The notes under the pieces were generated by a model. That model saw nothing but the letters and a program-made list of their open reading frames with translations. It ran no database searches and was not told the origin of the DNA. A stretch of DNA of 64,000 nt from Alisma plantago-aquatica (Eukaryota > Streptophyta > Magnoliopsida > Alismatales > Alismataceae). Position numbers and translations under genes: made by a program. Location: contig OY856409.1 in the NCBI GenBank assembly GCA_963693085.1, positions 665,103,591 to 665,167,590 on the forward strand, read 5' to 3'. Position 1 is the first letter of the stretch; the number at the start of each line of letters is the position of its first letter. Shown in pieces: positions 1 to 12,125 of this stretch.

Positions 1-1685
1 AAAGGAAAATATTTTTTTAATAGAGAAAGTAGAGGGGTATTTGTAGGTAGTCGTGGTAGTCAAGGGGTCTAAAACCATGTTTTTGTCGATTAAAAGGGTT
101 AGAAAATCCATTGGAGCAGTAAGCTACTTGGTTGTCAGTCATGGTCTCGTCATCATCGAGTGTTGTTAGTTACTTTCTCATTGGGTAGAAAAGTAGTCTG
201 TCAGTTGCTTCTAGAGTTCCCGTCAACCAGTACTTCATGAATTGTCATCAAATCAATAGACACTATGTACATGCATTTCTGTCGACCCTCCTCATATAGA
301 CAACTCTTAGTCGATCTATGTTTCCCTTTTTAACTACTGTAGTAGTTCTCTACCCTCCGTCGATCTGATAAGAGGAGAAATTCTTGCAAAACCAAATGCT
401 TGACCTACTATTGGTTGCATATAATTACCATTGTTGGGCTCCTCAATAAATACCAAACAATTGTTGTAAGCTTCCGTCAGTCCAACGGTATTTAGGACTG
501 TCGACCTACTAACCACACACACGGTCACCAGTCTCTAATCATCCCTCACGTTAGTTAAGGAAGAGTTGACCAACATGATTAGATGATGTACGCTTCTTTG
601 GTTCACAAGATGACATCTTACTTTATTCCCGTCGGTCATCTGCGACTCGTTTTCATAGGACGGGCCCTCGACCAAAACTCTAGTTCTTCGTCTGACAAGA
701 ATCATCATGGGTTAAAGCAAATTGACCAAGGGGTAAACAAGGAAGGTTTTTATTAAAGGGTCGTTCAATATCCTAATATTGATGGGGAAACGGATAATTC
801 CATCGGTGTACAATCGGTGGGCTTCCTATTCACAAAATTCATTGGTCTATAATGTTATTAAGCCATCAATTGACCAAAACATATTGCATTACTACAAAAT
901 ACCTAAATATTTATACCCCATATAGTAAAGTTCAAAAGCATCCAAGGAGATGAAATTTTATTATATTCTTAAGAAAAAAATTTAACAAATAAGAATGTTT
1001 AAAATTATTTCTATACCCTCAAAAATGGGCAAATTACATAAAGTCCACAAATTATTTTAAATTGCATAACTTAAGAAAACGAAGTCAGAATTGGCCCAAA
1101 TTTTAAAGATATCTTTTCCAACAGATATTCAATCATAATATAGAGTTTGATTTTGATAATAAGTATATAATAAGATAAACAATTATTTTCATGTATTAGT
1201 CAAGGTTTGAGGCCTTAACTGTATTTTCTCATCAGAAGAAGTGAAAATAAAGGATACATGTTCATCTGATAGGTAAAGTAAATGTTTTAGTACTAACAAT
1301 TTTTATGAGTAAATGTCTAGAGAGTCACCCTACCACCCTAGTCAATCCAAGGATCTGAGTATTCATGTTGATTTGTTGTATTTTATGCATAAGTTGATTT
1401 CCAACAGAATTTTATGAGCTTCAACACATGCACCATTAATATAGAAAAACACCATATTCTTTGGTGCATAATGAAAAGGCAAGCCAAAAAATATTGAGAG
1501 GATACTCATAGAGAAATGGACAATTTCCAGTGCCCATGACAAGATGAGAGACCTCTGCATGTGAGTTCTAATTATTGTAGTAGGACACCTCCTAGTGGAT
1601 CCTAGGATACTGAATGACTTTTGTGTATAGAAAGGAGAATGCCTTATTAATGTTAAGTGCCTGATCTTGATCGTCATTCTAGAGA
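1..1685. other. Unclassified AT-rich sequence left of the LARD
   Basis: No gene can be supported here. Short open frames exist on the minus strand (334-528 and 1363-1704), but neither shows a motif I recognise, and the second runs across the LARD junction, so it cannot be one old gene. The segment is the left half of the site into which the LARD inserted; the same sequence resumes at 12126. It may be an old degraded retroelement, but I could not find an LTR, PBS or polymerase motif. Confidence 0.5.
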
Positions 1686-1690
1686 AGAAC

Positions 1691-4600
1691 TGTAATGACC
1701 ACATTTGTGCTTAATTGGTAAACTAGGGTTTATCTGAATGATTACATGCTTGATTAGATTGAACATTGTTTAGACTTGATTAATGATAGTAGATCAATTG
1801 TGATGTTTCAAACCTAATAAGAAACTCTAACTATTATTTTAGTTTGAAGAATTAGGGTTTGAGAAATGTAAACCCTAATCGGAAAAAATTAGGGTTTTGA
1901 TAGTACATAAATATGGAATTTGATCAGGATAGCAGTGTGGTAAATGATTTTTCATATTTTATACAAATTTTTAATTTAATTTAATTTGGGATATGATATG
2001 GATATCTCAATCATGCATATTGGAGAAAAATTTCAGAATATTTGAGTATTCTTTGAATGTGTTTCTCGGTCGAACTATACTTCGACCAAAATGTTGATAG
2101 TGTGATTTTTAGCAGTGTAGTGTTTTCTTTTTATTTATTTATTGGTAATTCCAATTTATCTAAAATTTTAACTACAGATCTGAAACTCAATCATAAATAA
2201 CATGTAAAATTTTCATAATTTTTTGATACGTTTAGACCTTATCAGTAGACGAATTATAGTAATATTTTTATGACAGAAAATTCAGTTGAAATAAGAGAAA
2301 GTATAGTGAGGGGTTAATGTGCAATTGACCCAAGCAGCTCAATTGCTCTATATGGTCAACCTAACACACAAGGAGCTCTCATAATGCTTGATTCAATCTA
2401 TAGAAATTAAATCCTATAGAGAGAGGGAGAGTTAGGGTTTGAGATGAGAAAGTGATGGAGATGTTGACCTAGGGTTTTACGGTCTGAGGAATGATGACAT
2501 CATGTAAGTTTAGCTTCTTTGCATGGAATTTATTGGTGAATCTTCTCTCACATGTCAAGATTCCGTCCCTCCTCTGATTTGATCCAAAATGGTATCAAAA
2601 CTTCACCTTTTCTCACTCTTTCCACATAACCCCTCATTTTTAGGGTTCCGAGTTGAAAGGAAGAAGAATCAGGTGAATTGCCAGGGATTTTATATGAGAT
2701 TGAGATTTTTAGGGATGAGCTGCGTTTTTAAGGTGTTTTCACACCTTAGGGTGAGTAGGAACTTCCTTTAAACAATATATTGCACGAAAATTGGTTAAAT
2801 CATTCATAATCTTTAATTGCTAAGTATGCGACTACAAACCTTGAATTGTGTGTTTGATGTAAGTTGTTGCAAAATGATATGAAATGGGTTCTTCCTCTAT
2901 TTGGATGAATTTCAGATGATAAAATCATATTATAAATGTATAAATAATATCCTAATGAGAATTCCGTAAGTATTCACAGAGGTTATAAGAGTAAACTGAA
3001 ATATAGGGAATTTGTCTATGACTGAAATTGTTGTATAATTAAATAGAGAAATTTGGTTATCTGGATCCCCTTGGTTATGAATGATTGTTTATCTGAATGC
3101 AAAGTACATATATGTCAGATACTATCTTGGATTTTGTTTAAGGTGAATAGTGTTTGTTTGATATCTCAGTAAAGAGGGTGAAACCCTAGATGTGAGGAAA
3201 GGCGGATATTTGTGAATAGATATCGTGAAATCCATTTGAACAGATTTTCTTGACATGATAGACTTTATTTATTCAATTTTATTATTGATGCATGTTATCT
3301 CAGTGAATGACATGGAAACCCAAATTCATCTCAGTTCTAAGGTTTCATACATATATTGATTTTATATGATTTCTTGATAGTAGTCTTTATTCAATGAATG
3401 TTTATGTCGCATGAAATCCTTATGAGAGACATGTGATAAGTGAATGAGCTAAATGAAACCCTAAGGATAGGGTGTTCAATGAATCAAGTATTTTGATATC
3501 AATGTTCTCAGTATGAGATGTGATGATGCATAACTCAAGATTTGGGTTGAGGTGCATGTGTTCTAAGAAAGTATAAATAATTTACAAGTGCAAATGACGA
3601 TTACTCATATGTCAAGTAATTAACTCTTATCAGTGTATGAAGAAGTTCAATTGCATGATTCTAGTGTATAAAGTATCAAGTGAACATGTATTCTGTTATT
3701 TAAGAATTTTAGTCTGCCTGTAGATATAAAATGTTGATTTCTCAGTATATTACAGTGTTTTGAGTATATTGCTCTGCCAAGTTTAGAATGATATACATGT
3801 TGTGTTATAAACTTCAAATAAATAGACACAATGCCATAGAGATACCAAAGTCAAGTATAAGTAAGATAAAGGTACAATGTAGAAAGAGCTTTCTGAGAAT
3901 AATAAAATACTAGACATAGGTGCCCTAAACATTGTATATTCCCTACGGATGTCTGCACTATAGGGAGGAAATGATCAACCCTGGTAGCAACCAGTATACA
4001 TGGATTAGATTGCACCCACAACGCATGTGGGGAGACGAAGCCCTTGAGGAAGTCTCCAAAGATAAGATAGGTTACCCAACATGAACTGGAGATCCCGGTG
4101 GTAACCCAGAGGTACCCATAGAGCATACCAAGATGAGGCCCACAGAGCATCTCAGACCCTCCGCCTGTGTACTCAGCCTAGAAGGAGAGGTCTAGTTAAA
4201 GGCTAGCTATTTGGCCACCTTACTCAGACGTGACGGTTTGAGTCAAGCAGACCCGAATTTAGTTCTATGCTTAACTTCCCGGGTTTTAAGCTAAGTCTTG
4301 TACAGTGAGATTGTAGTTCAGTATGAGTCTTCATATGTAGAGTACACTGCATATGATCAGGGCACAAGCTAAAATATGTTCATATAGGTTTAAAGAGTTT
4401 CTTATAAGTAAGAAAGGCTAAGAAAGATTAGAGTACAGTTTCCCAACAATTGTTCTTTGTATGTTTTTTGAATTATTAGTTCTCGTTGAAATTAATCAAG
4501 CATGCTCATATATTGATTTAGTCTTGTTGATATCTAGAGTATCATGCCATATTTATGATTGTCTTTGATTGATCTCTTTAAAGCTTACTACTGTTATAAT

Positions 4601-5139
4601 TGATATCAGTTGCTCAAAAGTATATCTATAATTATATCAGTGCTTTAGACTATTTCTTTGAAGTACTCATTCACTGAGCGAGTAGGCTCACCCCTCTACT
4701 CACAATTTTTAGGGATATCACATGGACTTGAAGAAGGTCATTGCATTAGAGTAGATCTTCCACAAGAGTTAAGTCTGAGTATAGTTAAGTTCAATCGGTC
4801 CTTGTCACTATACGTCTTTGTAAAGAAATAAGAGAGAGTTGTAAATGATGATGTATAACATTATTCCTATTTTAGCAATATATGTGAATCAGCAAGTCTT
4901 ATGTGCTAAAAAGTATGAGAAACATAATGAATGTTCATACATGCATTTTTACTGTTGAAATCAAATTAGAAAAATCAATGTTTAGATTCCCTTGTAAAGT
5001 TAGTTTATGTGGTTCAATGCGAGAAAACAAAGAGTTTGAAAAAGAAGAAAAAGTTAAGGGTGATCTTTGTATTACGTTAAATCCTCAATTTATGCCCTAA
5101 TCTCATGATTAATGGTAATTGTGAGATCGAGGTGTAACA
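1691..5139 (+). repeat. 5' LTR of the LARD (3449 bases)
   Basis: Starts TGTAATGACC and ends GGTGTAACA, so it has the canonical TG...CA ends. It matches 8683-12120 along its full length with scattered substitutions. Near 1850-1900 it carries three closely spaced telobox-like units (TTAGGGTTT or AAACCCTAA) in alternating orientation, which could pair into a small hairpin. Near 4675-4710 is a GAGCGAGTAGGCTCACCC tract; similar GAGC/GCTCACCC tracts are common in plant Ty3 LTRs near the transcript end. Small open frames inside (for example 4903-5100) recur in the other LTR and are not genes. Confidence 0.93.
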
Positions 5140-5142
5140 ACT

Positions 5143-5154
5143 TGGTATCAGAAC
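5143..5154 (+). other. Primer binding site, initiator Met-tRNA type
   Basis: TGGTATCAGAAC lies 4 bases after the left LTR. It matches the common plant retrotransposon PBS TGGTATCAGAGC (complementary to the 3' end of initiator Met-tRNA) at 11 of 12 positions. This fixes the element as running left to right. Confidence 0.9.
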
Positions 5155-6551
5155 TTAGGCTGAGTCGTCAGGGATCATTAAGTTAGTAAGTTAGAGTCAT
5201 AAGTGTGGCAGATAGGAGATGTTATGATGTTAGCTCTAGGGATTTGAGTATTTGGATATCCTGGCCCGATGCGTACTTGGATCAACCAGTATCAAGCTAC
5301 TATGTCTATTCTTTCATGTATACCCTGGCCATGTATACAGTGGAAGGATGGTCTAGAGAGGAACCCTAGAAATATTAGGGTTAGAAACAAGATAAGTAAC
5401 ATGAATTAAGAGCATAAATATAAAATGAGATAAAACTTTCATTTCATATTGTTTTTTATTGGAGATGAATAGAAAATCCCTTATATGTTTGAATTTAGAT
5501 ATTCAGTATTTGAAATATATATGGGTCTTTAAGATTTGTTGTACACCATGCAATTGTAGCATTTATTGATTACATTCTTTGTATCAAGTAGACTAGAAAT
5601 GATCTTTGAATGAGATTTCCTAAGTGGATAAGTTTTCTTCCACACATTTGAGATGAATAGGAGTTGAGTAATCCTGAGTAGCTCTTGGCTTCAGGACTGC
5701 AGGTTCGGCTTGGTTCGAATGGCAGGGTGTGTTACTGCTATCTATTGACAACTATTAGTAACATAATAAGAGTAAATTCTGGATAGATTAGATCCAAATT
5801 CTAGTATTAATGTATATACTCTAAGATTTTGAAGTATAAGGGAAAGACTAGGATAATGAAGAATCAATTGGAACTGATATTTGAAATCCAACTTTGGGGC
5901 CTCATATGAGAAACCCTTCATTGGGAATAAAGGAACACGACATAAGGTTCAGAATAAGTTTAATTATTAGTATTATATGAACTCTAAATATGAAATATGA
6001 AAAAGATATGAAAAAAATATGCAAGGGGCCAAGATAGTAAGAATCAATCATGAGGAATGGAATATATAACCGAGTACAATGTTTTTATGTACTCCAAAGC
6101 AAAAGGAAAATAGAAGGAAAGAGCTAAGTATACAATAAGTACATATAAGTGAAGAGTCTTCAAAAGAGTTAAAGTGAAGAGAACTAGATGAGCATGTAAA
6201 TCATAAAACTAGGATAAGAAACTTAGTTGAAACAAAGAGAAATGTTGGAAATAATGAGCTTGATTAAGGAATGAGGGTTATGATATAATTGAGAGAATGG
6301 AATGTATACCTTTATTAATAAGTTTAATACATTCATCCATACTGCCTTTGGATTCTAAGTCTCTATAGAACAACAAACTAGTTCCTAAAAGAAGAACAAA
6401 AGTGTAGCTAAATAAATGAATAAGTCATACAAAGGTAGACTATGTTCAGGATGGAAAAACTTGATTGAAAGAGAAACTATGTTTCACCCACACATGAGCC
6501 ATTTGATTTAAAATGAAGGATATGTATTGTATTAAACATGAGGTGATACTA

Positions 6552-6629
6552 GTAGAAAAATTATTGATTTAGAATTTCAAATTCACATTAGTAGAACGAT
6601 TATTGATTTAGAATTTCAAATTCACATTA
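6552..6629. repeat. 39-base tandem duplication in the LARD interior
   Basis: Two adjacent copies (6552-6590 and 6591-6629), each starting GTAGAA and containing ATTGATTTAGAATTTC; they differ at about two positions. A third partial start (GTAGAAGG) follows. It looks like a slippage duplication. Confidence 0.9.
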
Positions 6630-8668
6630 GTAGAAGGATAAAAGGAAATATATGCAACATGGTATACATGATCATACACATAAAAGAAGCAACATGATCA
6701 TAAGAGAAAACTAGAAGTTAAAAATGACATGTGGAATAGTAGTATATGGTAAGGGAATTATGGAAAGTAAAGAAGGATTTGAAACATAATGGAGTAATAT
6801 AGATTATAAAAGAAAGAGGTTGCGAGATTCAAGAAAGTGCTAATTAGTCAAGTATCCTTGTTGATAATTTATTTAAACCTACATATGAGAAATGTATTAA
6901 TTAATGTTTGAAGATAAGAATTCTAAGTCTCAAAATCATCTTCTCTTTCATATCTTCCTTAATGAGAGCACTGTGGAAATGAAGTGATAAGAAAATGCAT
7001 CATATATGATGCATAGCCACCGTGGTAGAGACATCTAGTGAATGTAATAATGACACATAATATGATGATGAAACCCTAGCAGGGTAATTGAGAATGTAAT
7101 CTATCTGAATAGGTCAAGTAACAGAAAGAAAATTCAATTGATAAGATAAGAAAGACCTTAGTAAAACATGTGAGATCCAAAGTTTGAATTTCAAATTAAT
7201 GGAGAAAGGTCACATCACAATAACGTCATGCTTCTGATAAGGACCAAACCCTAGAATGTTTAGAGTTGTAGTAGTTCAAGGGATGTCACTAGTGATTTGA
7301 CCTTGAATACTAGCATCTCTATAAAACAAGATCATGAGATTTTCACTATGAGAAGTAAACTAGCACTGATAGTAATCCAGGGTTTAAAGATAGCTAATAT
7401 GAAAAGTAGATAAACAATATGGAAATGATTTAGAGTAAAGAGTAAGATATAAATTTGAAATGTAACAAGTGTGTTTTGAACAAAAGGAGAAATACAATAT
7501 GAGTGAAGTGTGATATGAGATGGATTCTTACAGTGATAGAAAGAATGATGAATAATCTATTTGTACCTTGTATGTTTCAATTTTAGGAATGTTTAATCTA
7601 CATGATTAAAATGAGACGGATAATTAGCAAAAAGTAAGTAGTAGTGAATGAGGAGAGAGAGAAGAGAAAACAATGGCTTTTAGTAATATGCGAATTTGTT
7701 TTTAGAAGTATAATTTGTTGAAGGTATATTAAGGGATGTAAATTGGTTCTACGTATGATTTCAGTGTACATGTGCAAGAAATATGTTAATTAAAGGTGTT
7801 TGATAGTTGCAGTCATTCATATAAGTAATCCTTCTTAGTATTGTACAATTCTAGTATGGTGATATGGGTTGAATAATGATGGAACCAATGAAGGGTTACC
7901 CTAAATAAGGTAGTCTTACCTATTCACTCATATGAATAGAAGGGATGATAACCATATTGTATTGATATGTAACCCTAATGAGGTATAGCTTGCTATACCT
8001 AGATTTAATATAACTAAGTGATGGTAATTGGGTATGAATAGTCCTTGAATGACTAATACAATCATGGAATACTACGTTACTGTTGTTGAAAACCCTAGTA
8101 TGCTATAACCCGATGGTTACACCTTGAATTATGTGTGGGCTCATACTTGAGAATAATATGGAATGTGATGGTAATGCTTCACCTTATGCATCCATGATGC
8201 AATGGGGATGTCGTGAGTAGTATTGTACAATTGCTGTTGAATCTAGTCTTCCAACTCATGACGTCTTTACTATTTGAGTAACACAATAGTAAGATTCAAA
8301 AGAACATGGTGAACTCTCTTTTGTGACTTAGAGGTAATACATAACAATAGTGCATATTGAGCTGTATGAATTGAGATAGTTGGATCAGATTATCAATGTT
8401 GAGGTAACACCTCAAGAGTATAAAAACAAAATTTTGAAATGGTTGTTTCTCTCTCTGCTATGATTGATTGTGGCATAGAAAATTTGTTTATTATCATTGA
8501 GAACTATTTTAACATGTTGTGATTAGAAAAGAAATAAAGGACTTAACATTGAAAACTACATTCAAGTATAAAATACAAGAATGTAATGGCATGTAAGATT
8601 TCAGAAGCTTAAAATAAACTTTGAATATACTTTGTTTGCGTATTTATGTTTTGGGGACAAAACCTTTT

Positions 8669-8682
8669 AAGGGGGTGAGAAT
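8669..8682 (+). other. Polypurine tract of the LARD
   Basis: AAGGGGGTGAGAAT directly abuts the right LTR start at 8683. It is preceded by a GGGGACAAAACC stretch, an arrangement typical of plant Ty3/gypsy chromovirus 3' ends. It primes plus-strand DNA synthesis. Confidence 0.9.
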
Positions 8683-11600
8683 TGTAATGACCACATTTGT
8701 GCTTAATTGGTAAACCAGGGTTTACCTAAATGATTACATGCTTGATTAGATTGAACATCATTTATACTTGATTAATGATAGTAGATCAATTGTGATGTTT
8801 CAAACCTAAGAAGAAACTCTAACTATGATTTTAGTTTGAAGAATTAGGGTTTGAGAAATGTAAACCCTAATCGGAAAAAATTAGGGTTTTGATAGTACAT
8901 GAATATGGAATTTGATCAAGATAGTAGTGTGGTAAATGATTTTTCATATTTTCTATTTTTTATTTAATTCAATTTTGGGTATGATATGGATAACTCAATC
9001 ATGCATATTGGAGAAAAATTTCAGAATATTTGAGTGTTCTTTGAATGTGGTTCTCGGTCGAACTATACTTCGACCAAAATGCTGATAGAGTGCTTTTTAG
9101 CAGTGTAGTGTTTTATTTTTATTTATTTATTGTAACTCCAAATGATATGAAATTTTAACTAGAGATATGAAACTCAATCATAAACAAAATGTACAATTTT
9201 CATAATTTTTGGATGTGATTAGACCTTATCAGTAGATGAATTATAGTAATATTTTTATGACAGAAAATTCAGTTGAAATAAGAGAAAGTATAGTGAGGGG
9301 TCAATGTGCAATTGACCCAAGCAGGTCAATTGCTCTATATGGTCAACCTAACACACAAGGAGCTCTCATAATTCGTGATTCAATCTAGAGAAATGAAATC
9401 CTAGAGAGAGAGAGAGAGAGGGAGAGTTAGGGTTTGAGAGGAGAAAGTGATGGAGATGTTGACCTAGGGTTTTGCGGTCTGAGGAATGATGAAACCATGT
9501 AAGTTTAGATTCTTTGCATAGACTTTAATGGTGAATCTTCTCTCACATGTCAAGATTCCGTCCCTCCTCTGATTTGATCCAAAATGGTATCAAAACTTCC
9601 CCTTTTCTCATTCTTTCTTCATAACCCCTCATTTTTAGGGTTTCCGAGTTGAAAGGAAGAAGAATCAGGTGAATTGCTAGGGATTTGATATGAGATCGAG
9701 ATTTTTAGGGATGAGCTGCGTTTTTAAGGTGTTTTCACACCTTAGGGTGAGTGGGAACTTCCTTTAAACAATATATTGAACGAAAATTGGTTAAATCATC
9801 CATAATCTTTAATTGCTAAGTATGCGACTACAAACCCTAAATTGTGTGTTTGATCTAAGTTGTTGCAAAATGATATGTAACAAATTCTTCCTCTATTTGG
9901 ATGAATTTCAGATGATAAAATCATATTAGAAATGTATACAATACATCCTAATCAGAATTCCCTAAGTATTCACAGAGGTTATAAGAGTAAACTGTAATAT
10001 AGGGAATTTGTCTATGACTGAAATTGCTGTATAATTAAATAGAGAAATTTGTTTATCTGGATCCCCTTGGTTATGAATCATTGTTTGTCTGAATGCATAA
10101 TACATATATGTCAGATACTATCTTTGATTTTGTTTAAAGTGAATAGTGTGTGTTTGATATCTTAGTAAAGAGGGTGAAACCCTAGATGCGTGGAAAGTTG
10201 CATATTTGCGAATAGATATCATGAAATCTATTTGAACGGATTTTCTTGACATGATATACTTTATTTATTCAATTTTATTATTGATGTATGGTATCTCAGT
10301 GAATGGCATGGAAACCCAAATTCATCTCAGTTCCAAGGTTTCATACATATATTGATTTTATATGATTTGTTGATAGTAGTCTTTATTCGGTGAATGTTTA
10401 TGTCGCATGAAATCCTTATGAGAGCCATGTGATAAGTGAATGAGGTAAATGAAACCCTAAGGATAGGGTGTTCAATGAATCAAGTATTTTGATATCAATG
10501 TTCTCAGTATGAGATGTGGTGATGCACAACTCAAGATTTGGGTTGAGGTGCACATTTTCCAAGAAAGTACAAATAATTTATAGGTGCAAATGATGATTAC
10601 TCGTATGTCAAGTAATTAACTCTTATTAGTATTAAGAAGTTCAATTGCATGATTCTAGTGTATAAAGTATCAAGTGAGCATGTATTATGTTATTTAAGAA
10701 TTTTAGTCCGCCTACAAATATAAAATGTTGATTTCTCAGTATATTACAGTGTTTTGAGTATATTTCTCTGCCAAGTTTAGAATGGTATACATGTTGTGTT
10801 ATAAACTTCAAATAAATAGAAACGATACCATAGAGATACCAGAGTCAAGTATAAGTAAGAGAAAGGTGTAACGTAGAAAGAGCTTTCCAAGAATAATAAA
10901 ATAATAGACATAGGTGCCCTGAACATTGTAGATTCCCTACAGATGTCTGCACTATAGGGAGGAACCGATCCACCCTGGGAGCGACCAATATATGGGGATC
11001 GAATCACACCCACAAAGCGTGCAGGGAGACGAAGCCCTTGAGGAAGTCTCCTAAGAGAAGATAGGTTACCCAGCATGAACTGGAGATCCCGGTGGTAACC
11101 CAGAGGTACCCACAAAGCGTACCAAGATGAGGCCCATAAAGTGTCTCAGACCCTCCGCTTGTGTACTCAGCCTAGAAGGAGAGGTCCAGTTAAAGGTCAG
11201 CTATTTAGCTGCCTTAGTCAGACGTGACAGTTCGAGTCAAGCAGACCCAGATTTAGCTTCCCAGGTTTTAAGCTAAGTCTTGTATGGTGAGATCATAGTT
11301 CACTACGAGTCTTCTTATGTAGAGTACATTTCATATGATCAGGGCATAAGATAAAATATGTTCATATGGGTTTAAAGAGTTTCTTTTAAGTAAGAAAGGC
11401 TAAGAAATATTCGAGTACAATTTCCCAGCAATTGTTCTTTGTATGTTTTCTGAATTATTAGTTCTCGTTGAAATTAATCAAGCATGCTCATATATTGATT
11501 TACTCTTTTTGACATCTAGAGTATCCTGCCATATTTATGATTATCAATGATCAATCTCTTTAAAGCTTATTGTTGTTATAATTGATTTCAGTTTCTCAAA

Positions 11601-12120
11601 AGTATACCTGTAATTATATCAGTGCTTTAAAATGTTTCTTTGAAGTTCTCATTCATTGAGCGAGTAGGCTCACCCTCTACTAACAATTTTTAGGGATATC
11701 ACATGGACTTGAAGAAGGTCATTGCATCAGAGTAGATCTGCCACAAGAGTTAAGTCTGAGTATAGTTAAGTTCAATCGGTCCTTGTCACTCTAGGTCCTT
11801 GTAAAGAAATAAGAGAGAGATGTAAATGATGATGTATAACATTATTCCTCTTTTAGCAATATATGCGAATCAACAAGTCTTATGTGCTTAAAAGTATGAG
11901 AAACATAATGAATGTTCATACATTCATTTTTACTGTTGAAATTATATTAGAGAAATCAATGTTTAGATTCCCTTATAAAGTTAGTTTATGTGGTTCAAAG
12001 CGAGAAAACAAAGAATTTGAAAAAGAAGAAAAAGTTAAGGGTGATCTTTGTATTACGTTAAATCCTCAATTTATGCCCTAATCTCATGATTAATGGTAAT
12101 TGTGAGATCGGGGTGTAACA
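8683..12120 (+). repeat. 3' LTR of the LARD (3438 bases)
   Basis: Full-length partner of 1691-5139, with the same TGTAATGACC start and GTGTAACA end. It differs by scattered substitutions and by a longer GA run at about 9400-9424. The minus-strand open frame at 10777-11115 is LTR sequence, not a gene. Confidence 0.93.
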
Positions 12121-12125
12121 AGAAC

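Larger units (their letters stand above)
5140..8682 (+). other. Non-coding internal domain of the LARD
   Basis: AT-rich interior between the LTRs. I found no gag, protease, reverse transcriptase or integrase motif on either strand, and all reading frames are dense in stops. Known LARDs have a conserved, structured RNA interior in place of coding sequence; whether this one is structured cannot be judged by eye. It contains one 39-base tandem duplication (6552-6629). Confidence 0.85.
1686..12125 (+). mobile_element. LARD-type non-autonomous LTR retrotransposon with target duplication
   Basis: Seen: two long direct repeats (1691-5139 and 8683-12120) that both begin TGTAATGACC and end GGTGTAACA, flanked by an identical 5-base duplication, agaac, at 1686-1690 and 12121-12125. 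A PBS lies 4 bases inside the left LTR end and a purine tract abuts the right LTR. The internal region (3543 bases) has no open frame above 60 codons. Known: LTRs of 3-5 kb around a roughly 3.5-kb non-coding interior define large retrotransposon derivatives (LARDs), which depend on proteins of autonomous Ty3/gypsy elements. Inference: the strand follows from PBS and PPT order. The LTRs differ at about 11 of the first 255 bases, so the insertion is moderately recent on a plant time scale. All structural hallmarks are present, so only the family name is uncertain. Confidence 0.93.

Noticed and set aside
1363..1704. Minus-strand frame with a GLPFHY stretch recalling the DUF4283 region of plant LINE ORF1
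   Set aside because: The match is limited to a few residues, surrounding family motifs are absent, and the frame crosses the LARD boundary at 1691.
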